From Chromatiales bacterium (GTDB lineage Bacteria > Pseudomonadota > Gammaproteobacteria > UBA6429 > Thiohalophilaceae), in assembly GCA_027001895.1 (NCBI GenBank), contig JALTLP010000293.1, positions 1 to 11,406 of the forward strand: 11,406 bases of DNA, in the 5' to 3' direction. The notes beneath the pieces were generated by a model that worked only from the letters and a program-made list of their open reading frames with translations, was not told the DNA's origin and ran no database searches. Positions 1 through 6,695 of the stretch are shown one piece after another. Made by a program: the position numbers and the translations under genes. Every line of letters starts with the position of its first letter. Positions within the stretch are counted from its first letter, which is position 1.

Positions 1-643
1 TATTATTTATTTTTGGTAAAGACATTTGCCAGTGTTCTGTGTCGGGCTTGCTTTGTGCATAACCGAGTACGACAAAATTATGCAACGCATGCAGTCCGTC
101 ATTCTCACCCGCGGTAATATCAACCTGCATACCATTACCTAGCAGAGCGATATTAAGTATTAATTGACCTGTTGTTTTTTGTGCAGGCTTAAAGTTTGCA
201 ACGACAGTATTATTTTTTAGTGTAATGTTTAGTTCCCCGGCGTTTAGGTGCCGTGCTTGCGGAGTCGAATTAAAAAAACCACGTCGCCAGGCCGTTCCAT
301 TAACAACAAATGCAGGTGTATAAACTGTTCGTACGTGTCTTAATTTAGCATAACGACGTTGACGCATTGAAAACTGCGGCTGTGCAAAAACATCTTTCCA
401 GCCGATATAGTCCCAATAATCAACATGAAATACCACCGGGATATACTTTGTCCAGAGTTCGTTATTATTTATATAGCTGTTAATGTATTTTTCTGCTGGT
501 GGGCAACTGCTGCATCCCTGAGAGGTAAACAATTCTATAAATACAGGGCTTTTGCCTTTGCTGCTAAATTGAAAATTATCTGAATAGCTGTTGTAGCTAA
601 ACAACATAGCAAATACAAGAATGAGAAATTGATGTGATTTCAT
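1..643 (-). CDS. DUF1223 family secreted thioredoxin-fold protein, 3' end cut by window edge
   Basis: The frame is open from an ATG at 641-643 to the left edge, giving 214 visible codons with no stop. A signal peptide covers about residues 1-21 (hydrophobic LILVFAMLF core). Next comes a thioredoxin-like first strand and a CSSC pair (Cys44, Cys47) in the context ELFTSQGCSSCPPA. Further on are HVDYWDYIGWKD and a VYTPAFVVNG stretch. These blocks in this order are the hallmark of DUF1223, a periplasmic or secreted family of unknown biochemical role, presumably redox-active through CxxC. Family members are usually a little longer than what is visible, so only a short C-terminus should be missing. 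The gene diverges from the lipoprotein gene at 780, and the ribosome binding site is weak (TTGAGAA). Family assignment is firm; the role is inference. Confidence 0.85.
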   Translation of the reverse strand, partial: MKSHQFLILVFAMLFSYNSYSDNFQFSSKGKSPVFIELFTSQGCSSCPPAEKYINSYINNNELWTKYIPVVFHVDYWDYIGWKDVFAQPQFSMRQRRYAKLRHVRTVYTPAFVVNGTAWRRGFFNSTPQARHLNAGELNITLKNNTVVANFKPAQKTTGQLILNIALLGNGMQVDITAGENDGLHALHNFVVLGYAQSKPDTEHWQMSLPKINN

Positions 644-711
644 TTCTCAAGTGTAGTAAAGAAGTGCCTGGATAATAATAACAAAAGGATAACAATTATG
701 ATTTTTGTTTC

Positions 712-740
712 TTGACATTGAAATATCGCAGGAGTATAAA
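712..740 (+). promoter_or_regulatory. Near-consensus sigma70 promoter for the lipoprotein gene
   Basis: A perfect -35 box TTGACA (712-717) is followed by a 17-bp spacer and a -10 box TATAAA (735-740). This is the best promoter match in the window. Transcription would start near 746-748, giving a leader of about 33 nt before the ATG at 780. An AGGAG inside the spacer looks like a ribosome binding site but would lie outside the transcript. Confidence 0.75.
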
Positions 741-779
741 AATGTGTAAAATTTATTTTTCAGGATGTAAACTAACGGT

Positions 780-1619
780 ATGGAACACCTTAAATTAACC
801 TTACTGGTTTTTCTTTTATCGGCCTGTAGTTTTAATCCGCAGCATAAAATTTCTTCCTTTACTGGCACTGTTCTGATAGGTCAGGCCTACCCTTCAAAAG
901 ATATTGTTTTATTTCATCCTACTTCGGAAAATAATAAGCGTAATTCATGGCCGAAAAAAGTGAATGTTATCCCTCTGCTTCCAGTTAAAATAAAGCTTTC
1001 CGGCAGGAAGGGGGCAAGGTTTTATAAAAAAATAAATGATATCTATGTACCTGAGTATGAAAAAATGCCAGTGATTCATAAAAGTAGCTGCTCGGATGAT
1101 AATTATCGGGCAAACAAAAATTATCAATATGTTCAATCAGAATGGTTTGTTGATTTTTTTGACCGTGGTTTTTCCGATAATTGTTTTCGTGAAGATGCTG
1201 TTGCTGTTTATAAAGTATCTGAAAAATTATCATTCTCATTTCCTGCAATAGCTTTTTCTGGCAACATGAATAATGTTGATGTTTCATATAAAAACCATGG
1301 TAAAAAACGGGTGTTGTCCACTAAACAGTTAAGACAGGTTGAGGAATATAAAAAGCAATTTCGCAAACATTACAGGCAAGCTTATAACATTGAGTATGAT
1401 GAAAATAGCAGTAATATTGGAACGATACCCACGGTAGCGGATGCAAGAATACTTTTAGAACTTACAGACAACAATACCGGTCAGCGTTTAATGGTGTCCT
1501 TTTGGGAAAAAATAACAATAGCGCAGCATGTTTACCGGGTGATTATTGTAGACAGAATCTATAATGGTAAGGTGCTTGAAACGATTGAATTTACGCGACC
1601 ACAAGGGGTGCTGGGCTGA
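780..1619 (+). CDS. Predicted lipoprotein of unknown function (279 aa)
   Basis: I do not recognise the family. The N-terminus MEHLKLTLLVFLLSAC is a short type II signal peptide with lipobox L13-S14-A15-C16. Residue +2 is Ser rather than Asp, which favours outer-membrane sorting. The mature part is mixed and basic, with two further Cys pairs that could form periplasmic disulfides, and no recognisable catalytic motif. An in-frame stop at 768-770 excludes a longer N-terminus, so the ATG at 780 is the only sensible start. Its ribosome binding site is poor (AGGA about 14 nt upstream), although the promoter in front is very strong. The gene is AT-rich relative to the genes to its right and sits 33 bp before the small basic gene at 1653, so they may be co-transcribed. 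Confidence 0.75.
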   Translation: MEHLKLTLLVFLLSACSFNPQHKISSFTGTVLIGQAYPSKDIVLFHPTSENNKRNSWPKKVNVIPLLPVKIKLSGRKGARFYKKINDIYVPEYEKMPVIHKSSCSDDNYRANKNYQYVQSEWFVDFFDRGFSDNCFREDAVAVYKVSEKLSFSFPAIAFSGNMNNVDVSYKNHGKKRVLSTKQLRQVEEYKKQFRKHYRQAYNIEYDENSSNIGTIPTVADARILLELTDNNTGQRLMVSFWEKITIAQHVYRVIIVDRIYNGKVLETIEFTRPQGVLG

Positions 1620-1652
1620 TTATGTCTGATTGATTAGCGTGGAGAAATAAGT

Positions 1653-1943
1653 ATGGCTGTTAAGGATGATGTTAAAAAAGTAAAAAAAGCATTTGAAGCT
1701 AAATATCCAAAATTAAAAGGGACAGTATATCTGACATCAGGTAATAGAACATGGCGTAAACAACTCGATTTTATACTAGAGCGTGACAATGCTTATAAAA
1801 ATATAAAAAGAAGGTTTAAGAAAAAATTCAAGGCAGTATTGGAAAAAGCAAACTTACATATATTAATGGAAAAGGTGAAAGGAAATTCATCTATATATGG
1901 AGTATCTATAAAAAAAGCAAACGTATTCCATATCTATAAATAA
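1653..1943 (+). CDS. Small, very basic protein (96 aa); possible truncated M15-peptidase-like
   Basis: The ATG at 1653 has a good ribosome binding site (GGAGAA, 7-8 nt upstream). There is no signal peptide, and more than a quarter of the residues are Lys or Arg. Residues 22-38 contain TVYLTSGNRTWRKQLDF. This resembles the 'SG-x-R-(S/T)-x-x-x-Q' motif that opens the substrate-binding part of M15/VanY-like peptidases. The zinc-ligand segment (HxxGxAxD and a downstream His) is not present, and reading the 3' part in the other two frames does not restore it. It may therefore be a remnant, a divergent non-catalytic protein, or unrelated. Sequence rows 1801-1920 are 25% G+C by direct count, far below the minus-strand genes next door, which hints at foreign origin. 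Confidence 0.55.
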   Translation: MAVKDDVKKVKKAFEAKYPKLKGTVYLTSGNRTWRKQLDFILERDNAYKNIKRRFKKKFKAVLEKANLHILMEKVKGNSSIYGVSIKKANVFHIYK

Positions 1944-1960
1944 CTTTTATCAATTTATAG
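1934..1960. terminator. AT-rich inverted repeat spanning two convergent stop codons
   Basis: CTATAAAT (1934-1941) and ATTTATAG (1953-1960) form a perfect 8-bp stem with an 11-nt loop. It covers the stop of the plus gene (1943) and the stop of the minus gene (1950), so it could act as a shared bidirectional terminator. The stem is weak (mostly A:T) and has no clear U-tract, so this is a tentative call. Confidence 0.35.
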
Positions 1961-2537
1961 GGCGCATTAAAGGTGCTTCAACTTCGTTGCGTTTATCTTT
2001 GCCAAGATGTTTTTCAATCAGGGTGAGTGCAAAGTCCATCGCGGTGCCAGGGCCACGTGAAGTAACTATATTGCCATCAACGACAACGCTGTTGTTACTG
2101 TAATTCATATTATTTATTTCAGAATCATCAAGACTGCCGGGGTAACTGGTAATGGCTTTGCCATCGAGTAAGCCGGCAGATGCAAGTGCTTTTGGTGCAG
2201 CGCATATAGCGGCAACGGTTTTATTGTTAGCGGCCATTTGTTTTAACTTGGTTTGTACCTGCTCGCTGTTTTGTAAATAATCGGCACCGGGTAGTCCACC
2301 GGGTAAAACGATTAAGTCAAAATCGTCATCCATCACTTTGTCTATGGTGGTTTGTGGTATCAGTACCATGCCGCGACTGGCGGTAACTGGGTTGCTGTCC
2401 AGTCCGGCTGTTACAACCTGCATGCCTGCGCGGGTAAGCAGATCTGTTACTGTCACTGCTTCAAGTTCTTCGCAGCCCTGGGCCAGCGGAACCAAAACTT
2501 TTAATTGCTTTTTAGCGATGTCTGCCGTGTTTGCCAT
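1950..2537 (-). CDS. DJ-1/PfpI family protein, YajL-like
   Basis: This 195-aa protein is a full-length single-domain member of the DJ-1/PfpI superfamily. It shows the glutamate-bearing elbow GCEELEAV (Glu23/Glu24), the VLPGGLPGA loop and the nucleophile elbow AAICAAP with Cys112, all in the expected order. The family includes YajL/ThiJ, linked to oxidative-stress protection and proposed chaperone or deglycase activity in the cytoplasm. The closest subgroup by eye is YajL, but orthology is not proven. The start at 2537 has an AAGG ribosome binding site 8 nt upstream. It overlaps the 3' end of the deacetylase gene by 37 nt in another frame, so the two are co-transcribed and probably translationally coupled. 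Confidence 0.88.
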   Translation of the reverse strand: MANTADIAKKQLKVLVPLAQGCEELEAVTVTDLLTRAGMQVVTAGLDSNPVTASRGMVLIPQTTIDKVMDDDFDLIVLPGGLPGADYLQNSEQVQTKLKQMAANNKTVAAICAAPKALASAGLLDGKAITSYPGSLDDSEINNMNYSNNSVVVDGNIVTSRGPGTAMDFALTLIEKHLGKDKRNEVEAPLMRPIN

Positions 2538-3382
2538 TGTGTCAGCCTTTTTTGCTGTTTTTTCCGGGCGCGAATTTGTTTACGAATATTCAGTAGCTGT
2601 GACACATAAACAAATTCCAGACCCTGCTGTTTTGCCTGGGGTAACCATTGTTCAAGTACCGTCATCGTTTCGGGAAATGGGTGAGCAATGACGACGGCAC
2701 TTCCGTTTCTTTTAGCAACGTCAACTGCGAGTTGTAACTGCCTGTGCATTGCTTTGTTAGTCAGATCATGGTCTACAAATATATCGCGTGTTTCACTGCG
2801 TATACCATATTGGCGTGCTGCATTTAAGGCCATGCTTTTTTCAGAAGTGCGACTGTCTACAAAATAGATTTGTTTTTCTGCCAGTTGTTCCATTAACCAG
2901 GTCATGGGTTCCATCTGCTGGGTGAGTAAACTGCCCATATGGTTGTTCACGCCTTTTATATGGGGCACGGCAAGTAAGTCATGTTGCAGTTCGAGCTCAA
3001 AAACCTGTTTAGGCATATCGGCTGTTAAGCCGCCGGGTCCGAGTGTTTTGCCGTTTTGCGCTTCCATTGGCAGGTGTAACATAATTTCTTTTTGTTTTTG
3101 GTGTGCCATATTCGCCAGCTTTCTGGCATGTGGTGCATAAGGTAAAAATGAATAGGTTATGTTTTCATTCAGATTTATTGCACGTTTGCCAGACTGATAG
3201 CGGTAACCCATATCGTCAATAATTAAAGCAATATAATAGTGTGGTGCAGATCGGAAAGAGGCTGGATTAACCGCTGCCTGATAGGCGGGCTGGTTAGGCA
3301 AAGTATTCGGGCCGAGTAGTTCGATAGCATTGGCTGCGCTGCTGCATAGCCAGGTGGTAAAAATTGTTAGCAGTAAGCGCAT
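2501..3382 (-). CDS. Divergent polysaccharide deacetylase family protein (YibQ-like)
   Basis: This 293-aa exported protein starts with a signal peptide (MRLLLTIFTTWLCSSAANA). The catalytic-type domain of the divergent polysaccharide deacetylase family (formerly DUF610) follows: IALIIDDMGY with Asp56-Asp57, LHLPMEA, NNHMGS, the YFVDSRTS strand and VVIAHPFPET. YibQ-type proteins are predicted periplasmic NodB-like hydrolases, and their natural substrate is unknown. I chose the ATG at 3382 over the in-frame GTG at 3430 for two reasons: it gives a clean signal peptide, and it has GGAAG 8 nt upstream, which the GTG lacks. It lies 101 bp downstream of ctpA, the usual position for this gene in gammaproteobacteria, and overlaps the DJ-1 gene. 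Confidence 0.88.
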   Translation of the reverse strand: MRLLLTIFTTWLCSSAANAIELLGPNTLPNQPAYQAAVNPASFRSAPHYYIALIIDDMGYRYQSGKRAINLNENITYSFLPYAPHARKLANMAHQKQKEIMLHLPMEAQNGKTLGPGGLTADMPKQVFELELQHDLLAVPHIKGVNNHMGSLLTQQMEPMTWLMEQLAEKQIYFVDSRTSEKSMALNAARQYGIRSETRDIFVDHDLTNKAMHRQLQLAVDVAKRNGSAVVIAHPFPETMTVLEQWLPQAKQQGLEFVYVSQLLNIRKQIRARKKQQKRLTQWQTRQTSLKSN

Positions 3383-3459
3383 ATAGTAGCTTCCATTAGA
3401 AAAAAGACACAGAGCTTTAAGGAGTTGCACCTGTTAACTTTAAAAATGACTTAACTGTA

Positions 3460-3468
3460 ATTATAGCA
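3460..3468 (-). promoter_or_regulatory. Extended -10 promoter element upstream of the yibQ-like gene
   Basis: On the minus strand TGCTATAAT is a perfect extended -10 (TGnTATAAT). It lies about 78 bp before the deacetylase ATG, in the 101-bp gap after ctpA. There is no convincing -35, which extended -10 promoters do not strictly need. It would allow the deacetylase and DJ-1 genes to be expressed apart from ctpA. Confidence 0.4.
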
Positions 3469-3483
3469 GTAGTTACGGTGCTG

Positions 3484-4800
3484 TTACTTTCTCAGCAAGG
3501 TTAAACCTTTTAGTAAATTTAAAGCCTCATACAACGGATAGTCTGTACTTGCCAGAGGTTTTTCTTTTTTATTCTCTTTATTATTTTTCTTTTTTGTAAC
3601 CTTTGGTTTTTTGCCATTTTCCAGGTGGCCTTTCAGGTCGGCTTCTTTAATATACTGGTTGCCGCCTTCTTTTATATCGACCGTGATATTTCTCAGTTTA
3701 ATATCAGGGGTAATACCTTCTGCCTGGATGGTGCGGTCGTTGGGTGTATAGTAACGTGCGGTTGTCATTTTAAGTGCAGTGTTATTGCCCAGTTTTACGA
3801 TAGATTGTACCGAGCCTTTACCAAATGTTTGTTGACCCATAATAACAGCGCGCTTGTGATCCTGGAGTGCACCGGAAACAATTTCGGATGCCGATGCAGA
3901 ACCCCCATTGACCAGTACAACCAGTGGTGCGCCGTTGATTTGATCGATAGGCGTGGCCTGAAAACTGTGTTGACTATCAAGGTGGCGGCCACGTACAGAG
4001 ACGATGATGCCTTCAGTAAGGAATGCATCGGACACGGAAACGGCTGCATCGAGTAAGCCGCCCGGGTTATTTCGTAAATCCAGCACCAGGCCTTTAAGCC
4101 CGGTCTTTTTGTTTTTCTTTTTAATATCATCAATGGCTTTATTTAAGTCTTCACCGGTACGTTGCTGGAACTGGGTAATGCGGACATAGCCGTAGCCGGG
4201 CTCAAGCACACGGTACTTGACGCTTTTAACCCGAATTTTGTCGCGTACAACGTGCACTTTGAACGGTTTATCAACACCTTCACGGGAAATAAGCAGGTCG
4301 ATAGCTTCGCCGGGTTTACCGCGCATAAGCTTAACGGCTTCGTCCAGTACCATACCTTTTACGGGTTTTTCATCGAGACGGATAATCAGGTCGCCTGCCT
4401 TAATGCCGGCACGTTGAGCGGGTGTGTCATCGATAGGGGATATAACTTTTACAAAACCGTTTTCCATGCCAACCACGATACCCAGGCCACCAAATTCGCC
4501 TCTGGTGCCAACGGTCAGCTCTTTGAATTCTTCTATATCTAAAAATGAGGAGTGTGGGTCGAGGCCGCTTAACATGCCGCGAATGGCATTGGTGAGCAGT
4601 GTTTTATCGTCAATTTTTTCGACATAGTTTTCTTTAATTTTGCCGAAAACCTCGCTTAAGGTGCGGATGTCTTCCAGAGGAATGCCGTCATATGCCTGGC
4701 TGGCTGTTTTTTCGGCAAAAACACTCTGCCCAAGGGCTAAAATAACCCCCAAAAACAAACCAAACATTAAAATCAATAAGTTACGTACATTTACTGGCAT
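3484..4800 (-). CDS. ctpA: C-terminal processing peptidase, S41 family (CtpA-like)
   Basis: This 438-aa periplasmic serine protease has a signal peptide or anchor at 1-29 (hydrophobic LLILMFGLFLGVILAL). An N-terminal helical part ends in LDPHSSFL. A PDZ domain lies around 95-185 (GGLGIVV, AGIKAGDLIIRLD). The S41 core contains LDLRNNPGGLL, then GGSASASEI with nucleophile Ser303 and TFGKGSVQ with general base Lys328 and Gln332. The 25-residue Ser-Lys spacing matches characterised CtpA enzymes. The C-terminus carries a Lys/Asn-rich linker (about 396-414) before a short hydrophobic tail. CtpA enzymes trim C-termini of envelope proteins and in several Gram-negatives degrade murein hydrolases. It sits between envC and the yibQ-like gene as expected. 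The start is supported by AGAGAAA about 9 nt upstream. Confidence 0.95.
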   Translation of the reverse strand: MPVNVRNLLILMFGLFLGVILALGQSVFAEKTASQAYDGIPLEDIRTLSEVFGKIKENYVEKIDDKTLLTNAIRGMLSGLDPHSSFLDIEEFKELTVGTRGEFGGLGIVVGMENGFVKVISPIDDTPAQRAGIKAGDLIIRLDEKPVKGMVLDEAVKLMRGKPGEAIDLLISREGVDKPFKVHVVRDKIRVKSVKYRVLEPGYGYVRITQFQQRTGEDLNKAIDDIKKKNKKTGLKGLVLDLRNNPGGLLDAAVSVSDAFLTEGIIVSVRGRHLDSQHSFQATPIDQINGAPLVVLVNGGSASASEIVSGALQDHKRAVIMGQQTFGKGSVQSIVKLGNNTALKMTTARYYTPNDRTIQAEGITPDIKLRNITVDIKEGGNQYIKEADLKGHLENGKKPKVTKKKNNKENKKEKPLASTDYPLYEALNLLKGLTLLRK

Positions 4801-4822
4801 AATTCATTTCTCTGTGTTTTTA

Positions 4823-4853
4823 GCTTAAGGCTTCGGCCTAAGCCTCTATTTTT
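4823..4853 (+). terminator. UUCG-tetraloop hairpin plus T-run, facing against the operon
   Basis: On the plus strand GCTTAAGGC (one bulged A) pairs with GCCTAAGC around a TTCG loop (4832-4835). This gives the exceptionally stable C(UUCG)G tetraloop, with a run of five T at 4849-4853. This is terminator-like for plus-strand transcription, opposite to envC and ctpA. Read on the minus strand it has no U-tract and would act only as an intercistronic hairpin. Confidence 0.45.
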
Positions 4854-4886
4854 AAACGATCTATTAATAAAAAGTTAACCCTATAG

Positions 4887-4914
4887 ATACTACCTTAAAT
4901 TACGGTAGTGTCCA
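4887..4914 (-). promoter_or_regulatory. Candidate ctpA promoter with embedded inverted repeat
   Basis: On the minus strand TGGACA (4909-4914) and TAGTAT (4887-4892) are separated by 16 bp, a fair sigma70 pair in the 150-bp gap between envC and ctpA. An inverted repeat ACTACC / GGTAGT (4889-4909) occupies almost the whole spacer and touches both boxes, where a repressor would sit. It could give ctpA expression independent of envC. Both elements are short matches and need mapping. Confidence 0.35.
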
Positions 4915-4950
4915 CTATTTAATAAATAATGTGTGCTCAAAGTGGGGGTT

Positions 4951-6129
4951 TTAACCACGTCGCACTTTACGACACCAGATTTTTGGGTTAGTTGGCTTGC
5001 CATTATGACGAATTTCAAAATACAGTCCGGCTTTTGCCTGGCCGCCGGTGCTGCCGACCTGGCCAATAATATCGCCGGCTTCGACCCAGTCACCGGTCTC
5101 TTTTTTGAGGGTTTCGTTATGACCGTACAGGCTCATATAACCATCGCCGTGGTCAATAATAATAAGCAACCCGTAACCTCGCAGCCAGTCTGCATAGGCA
5201 ACCCGGCCATGCGAAATGGCGCGGACATTGTTACCCTGGCGAGCCTTGATAATAACGCCATTCCACTTTATACGGGCAAGTTTGCGGGGTTTGCCAAACA
5301 GGGCTTTAACCTTGCCAAGAGCGGGCCAGTAAAGCTTGCCTTTTAATTTTGCAAAGGGTTCGCGCTTGCCTGCTTCGACCAGAATTTCGGGCATGGACTC
5401 GGTAATAACATTTAAAACACGTTGCAGTTGTTGTTCGTTTGCCAGCATTTGTTGTAACTGGTGGTCCTTGTCTTTTATATCTTGTGACAGCCGGGCAATA
5501 ACGATGGCACGTTCCTTATAACTGCTTTCCAGTGCGCGTTTTTCTGCCAGTTGCTGTTGTTTGAGGGTTTGCAGGGTTTGTGTTTCCTTGCGGATACGTT
5601 TTTTAATTTGCGCCAGACTGGCCAATGTTTTGGTTGATGTATCAATGCGGTCGGAGCGGGCCTGGTTAAAATAACGGTAATAGGTGAGAACCCGGCCTAT
5701 TGCATTGGGATTTTCCTGGTTTAATAACAGTTTTAAATATTCCTGTTTGCCAATGGTGTAGGCGGTACGCACTTGCTGGCCTAGCAGGTCACGTTGTAAG
5801 GCAAGATCTTTATTTAATTCATTTCTTTGTTTTTGCAGTTTGCGCAAACGTCTGTTCTGGTAGCGTAGCTTACGTTTTAACTGGTTTAAATTTTTTACCC
5901 GTTTACTGATATTAATTTCGGTTGTACGCAGTTCCTGTCTGACCTTGTCATGCAGGTTGCGAACCTGATCGAGCTCGTTACGTATATTTTTTATTTTTAT
6001 TTTAAGTTTTTGCAGTTCTTGTTGGCGTTGTTCCTGATCATCGTCATCATCGGCATAGGCATACAGCACAACACTGCTTAAAAGCAGGCAGATTAGTAGA
6101 GTGGTTAGTTTTAAAAAATGATTATGCAT
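4951..6129 (-). CDS. envC: EnvC-like murein hydrolase activator
   Basis: This 392-aa exported protein activates periplasmic amidases (AmiA/AmiB type) at the division septum in known systems. A signal peptide (1-26, ending AYA) is followed by five Asp. Two long coiled-coil stretches span about 30-125 and 160-245. A C-terminal LytM/M23 domain runs from about 265 to the end, with GDIIGQVGSTGGQAKAGLYF typical of EnvC. The M23 zinc ligands are replaced: Asn290 and Ile294 stand where the HxxxD pair should be, and GLY (368-370) replaces HLH, so it cannot be an active endopeptidase. This is the known state of EnvC. It starts 3 bp after the acetyltransferase stop with no good ribosome binding site, which implies translational coupling to that gene. 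Confidence 0.93.
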   Translation of the reverse strand: MHNHFLKLTTLLICLLLSSVVLYAYADDDDDQEQRQQELQKLKIKIKNIRNELDQVRNLHDKVRQELRTTEINISKRVKNLNQLKRKLRYQNRRLRKLQKQRNELNKDLALQRDLLGQQVRTAYTIGKQEYLKLLLNQENPNAIGRVLTYYRYFNQARSDRIDTSTKTLASLAQIKKRIRKETQTLQTLKQQQLAEKRALESSYKERAIVIARLSQDIKDKDHQLQQMLANEQQLQRVLNVITESMPEILVEAGKREPFAKLKGKLYWPALGKVKALFGKPRKLARIKWNGVIIKARQGNNVRAISHGRVAYADWLRGYGLLIIIDHGDGYMSLYGHNETLKKETGDWVEAGDIIGQVGSTGGQAKAGLYFEIRHNGKPTNPKIWCRKVRRG

Positions 6130-6132
6130 TAT

Positions 6133-6564
6133 TTAAGACAGTTTCTTAATCATGGTTTTGTGGGGTATGCCTGCATCCATAAATTCATTGCCTTTACATT
6201 CAAAGCCAAATTTTTCATAAAATGGAACAGCCGTTAACTGGGCATGTAAAAAAACTTTTTGCAGTTTTTTTTGCCTTGCAATGTCGAGTAATGTTAACAA
6301 AATTTCTGATCCAATACCCTGATTTCGGAATTTTTTTAACACAGCCATGCGGCCAATATGTCCGTCATTTTTAATCCGACCCGTTGCGACCGGTTGTTGC
6401 AGGCTGTCTATGACCAGCACATGATTGGCAACAGCATCGAACTCATCCCATTCGAGTTCTTCTGGTACTTTTTGTTCGTTTATAAATACTTCACGGCGGA
6501 TATGACTAAGTTGTTGGTGGCTTTGTTGCCACTGGCAGGATTTAAGTGAGTAATTTTTAAGCAT
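6133..6564 (-). CDS. GNAT family N-acetyltransferase
   Basis: This 143-aa cytoplasmic enzyme matches small GNAT acyltransferases. IRREVFINEQKVPEELEWD occupies the N-terminus, as is common in the YjcF-like group. Motif A is GRMAVLKKFRNQGIG with the acetyl-CoA loop R80-N-Q-G-I-G85, and AVPFYEKFGF forms the motif B region. The acceptor substrate cannot be told from the sequence. An AGGAG ribosome binding site precedes the ATG by 11 nt. The stop lies 3 bp from the envC start, making it the first gene of the envC-ctpA transcription unit here. That is an unusual partner for envC, which more often follows gpmI directly. Confidence 0.9.
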   Translation of the reverse strand: MLKNYSLKSCQWQQSHQQLSHIRREVFINEQKVPEELEWDEFDAVANHVLVIDSLQQPVATGRIKNDGHIGRMAVLKKFRNQGIGSEILLTLLDIARQKKLQKVFLHAQLTAVPFYEKFGFECKGNEFMDAGIPHKTMIKKLS

Positions 6565-6636
6565 TAATAGCGTAGCTCCTGGAGTCTTTGGGAAAGCCTC
6601 AAGTATGAAAATATTTAATACAGTTCTAGTGCTACC

Positions 6637-6664
6637 TTGACCAAAGTATTTATTATATTATACC
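6637..6664 (+). promoter_or_regulatory. Candidate sigma70 promoter for the small secreted pair
   Basis: TTGACC (6637-6642) and TATACC (6659-6664) are 16 bp apart, about 31 bp upstream of the ATG at 6696. The -35 is close to consensus and the -10 moderate. The -10 overlaps the opposing -10 of the acetyltransferase promoter. Confidence 0.45.
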
Positions 6665-6665
6665 A
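6657..6665 (-). promoter_or_regulatory. Extended -10 promoter for the GNAT-envC-ctpA unit
   Basis: On the minus strand TGGTATAAT is a perfect extended -10 (TGnTATAAT), about 92 bp before the acetyltransferase ATG. The -35 region is weak. Because envC starts 3 bp after the acetyltransferase, this is the best visible source of envC transcripts. Confidence 0.5.
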
Positions 6666-6695
6666 GTACATCTTAACGTTTTAAGGTTTGTTGTC

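Noticed and set aside
742..798. An 18-codon upstream frame (ATG at 742, AGGAG before it) overlapping the lipoprotein start, as a possible leader peptide
   Set aside because: The AGGAG and the ATG lie within the spacer and just after the -10 of a near-consensus promoter. The transcript should start at about 746-748, after the ATG.
985..1287. Minus-strand frame of 100 codons inside the lipoprotein gene
   Set aside because: It has no ribosome binding site or domain and is the complement of a better-supported gene with a lipobox and strong promoter.
3383..3430. A 16-residue N-terminal extension of the YibQ-like protein from a GTG at 3430
   Set aside because: It has no ribosome binding site and would bury the signal peptide. 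The ATG at 3382 has GGAAG in front and a clean signal sequence.
4951..6129. EnvC-like protein as an active M23 endopeptidase
   Set aside because: The HxxxD and HxH metal ligands are replaced (Asn290, Ile294, GLY at 368-370), as in known EnvC activators.
6133..6564. The acetyltransferase as an RimI-type ribosomal enzyme acting with roxA
   Set aside because: Its motifs fit the general YjcF-like GNAT group, and it is in a transcription unit with envC rather than roxA. Nothing points to a ribosomal substrate.
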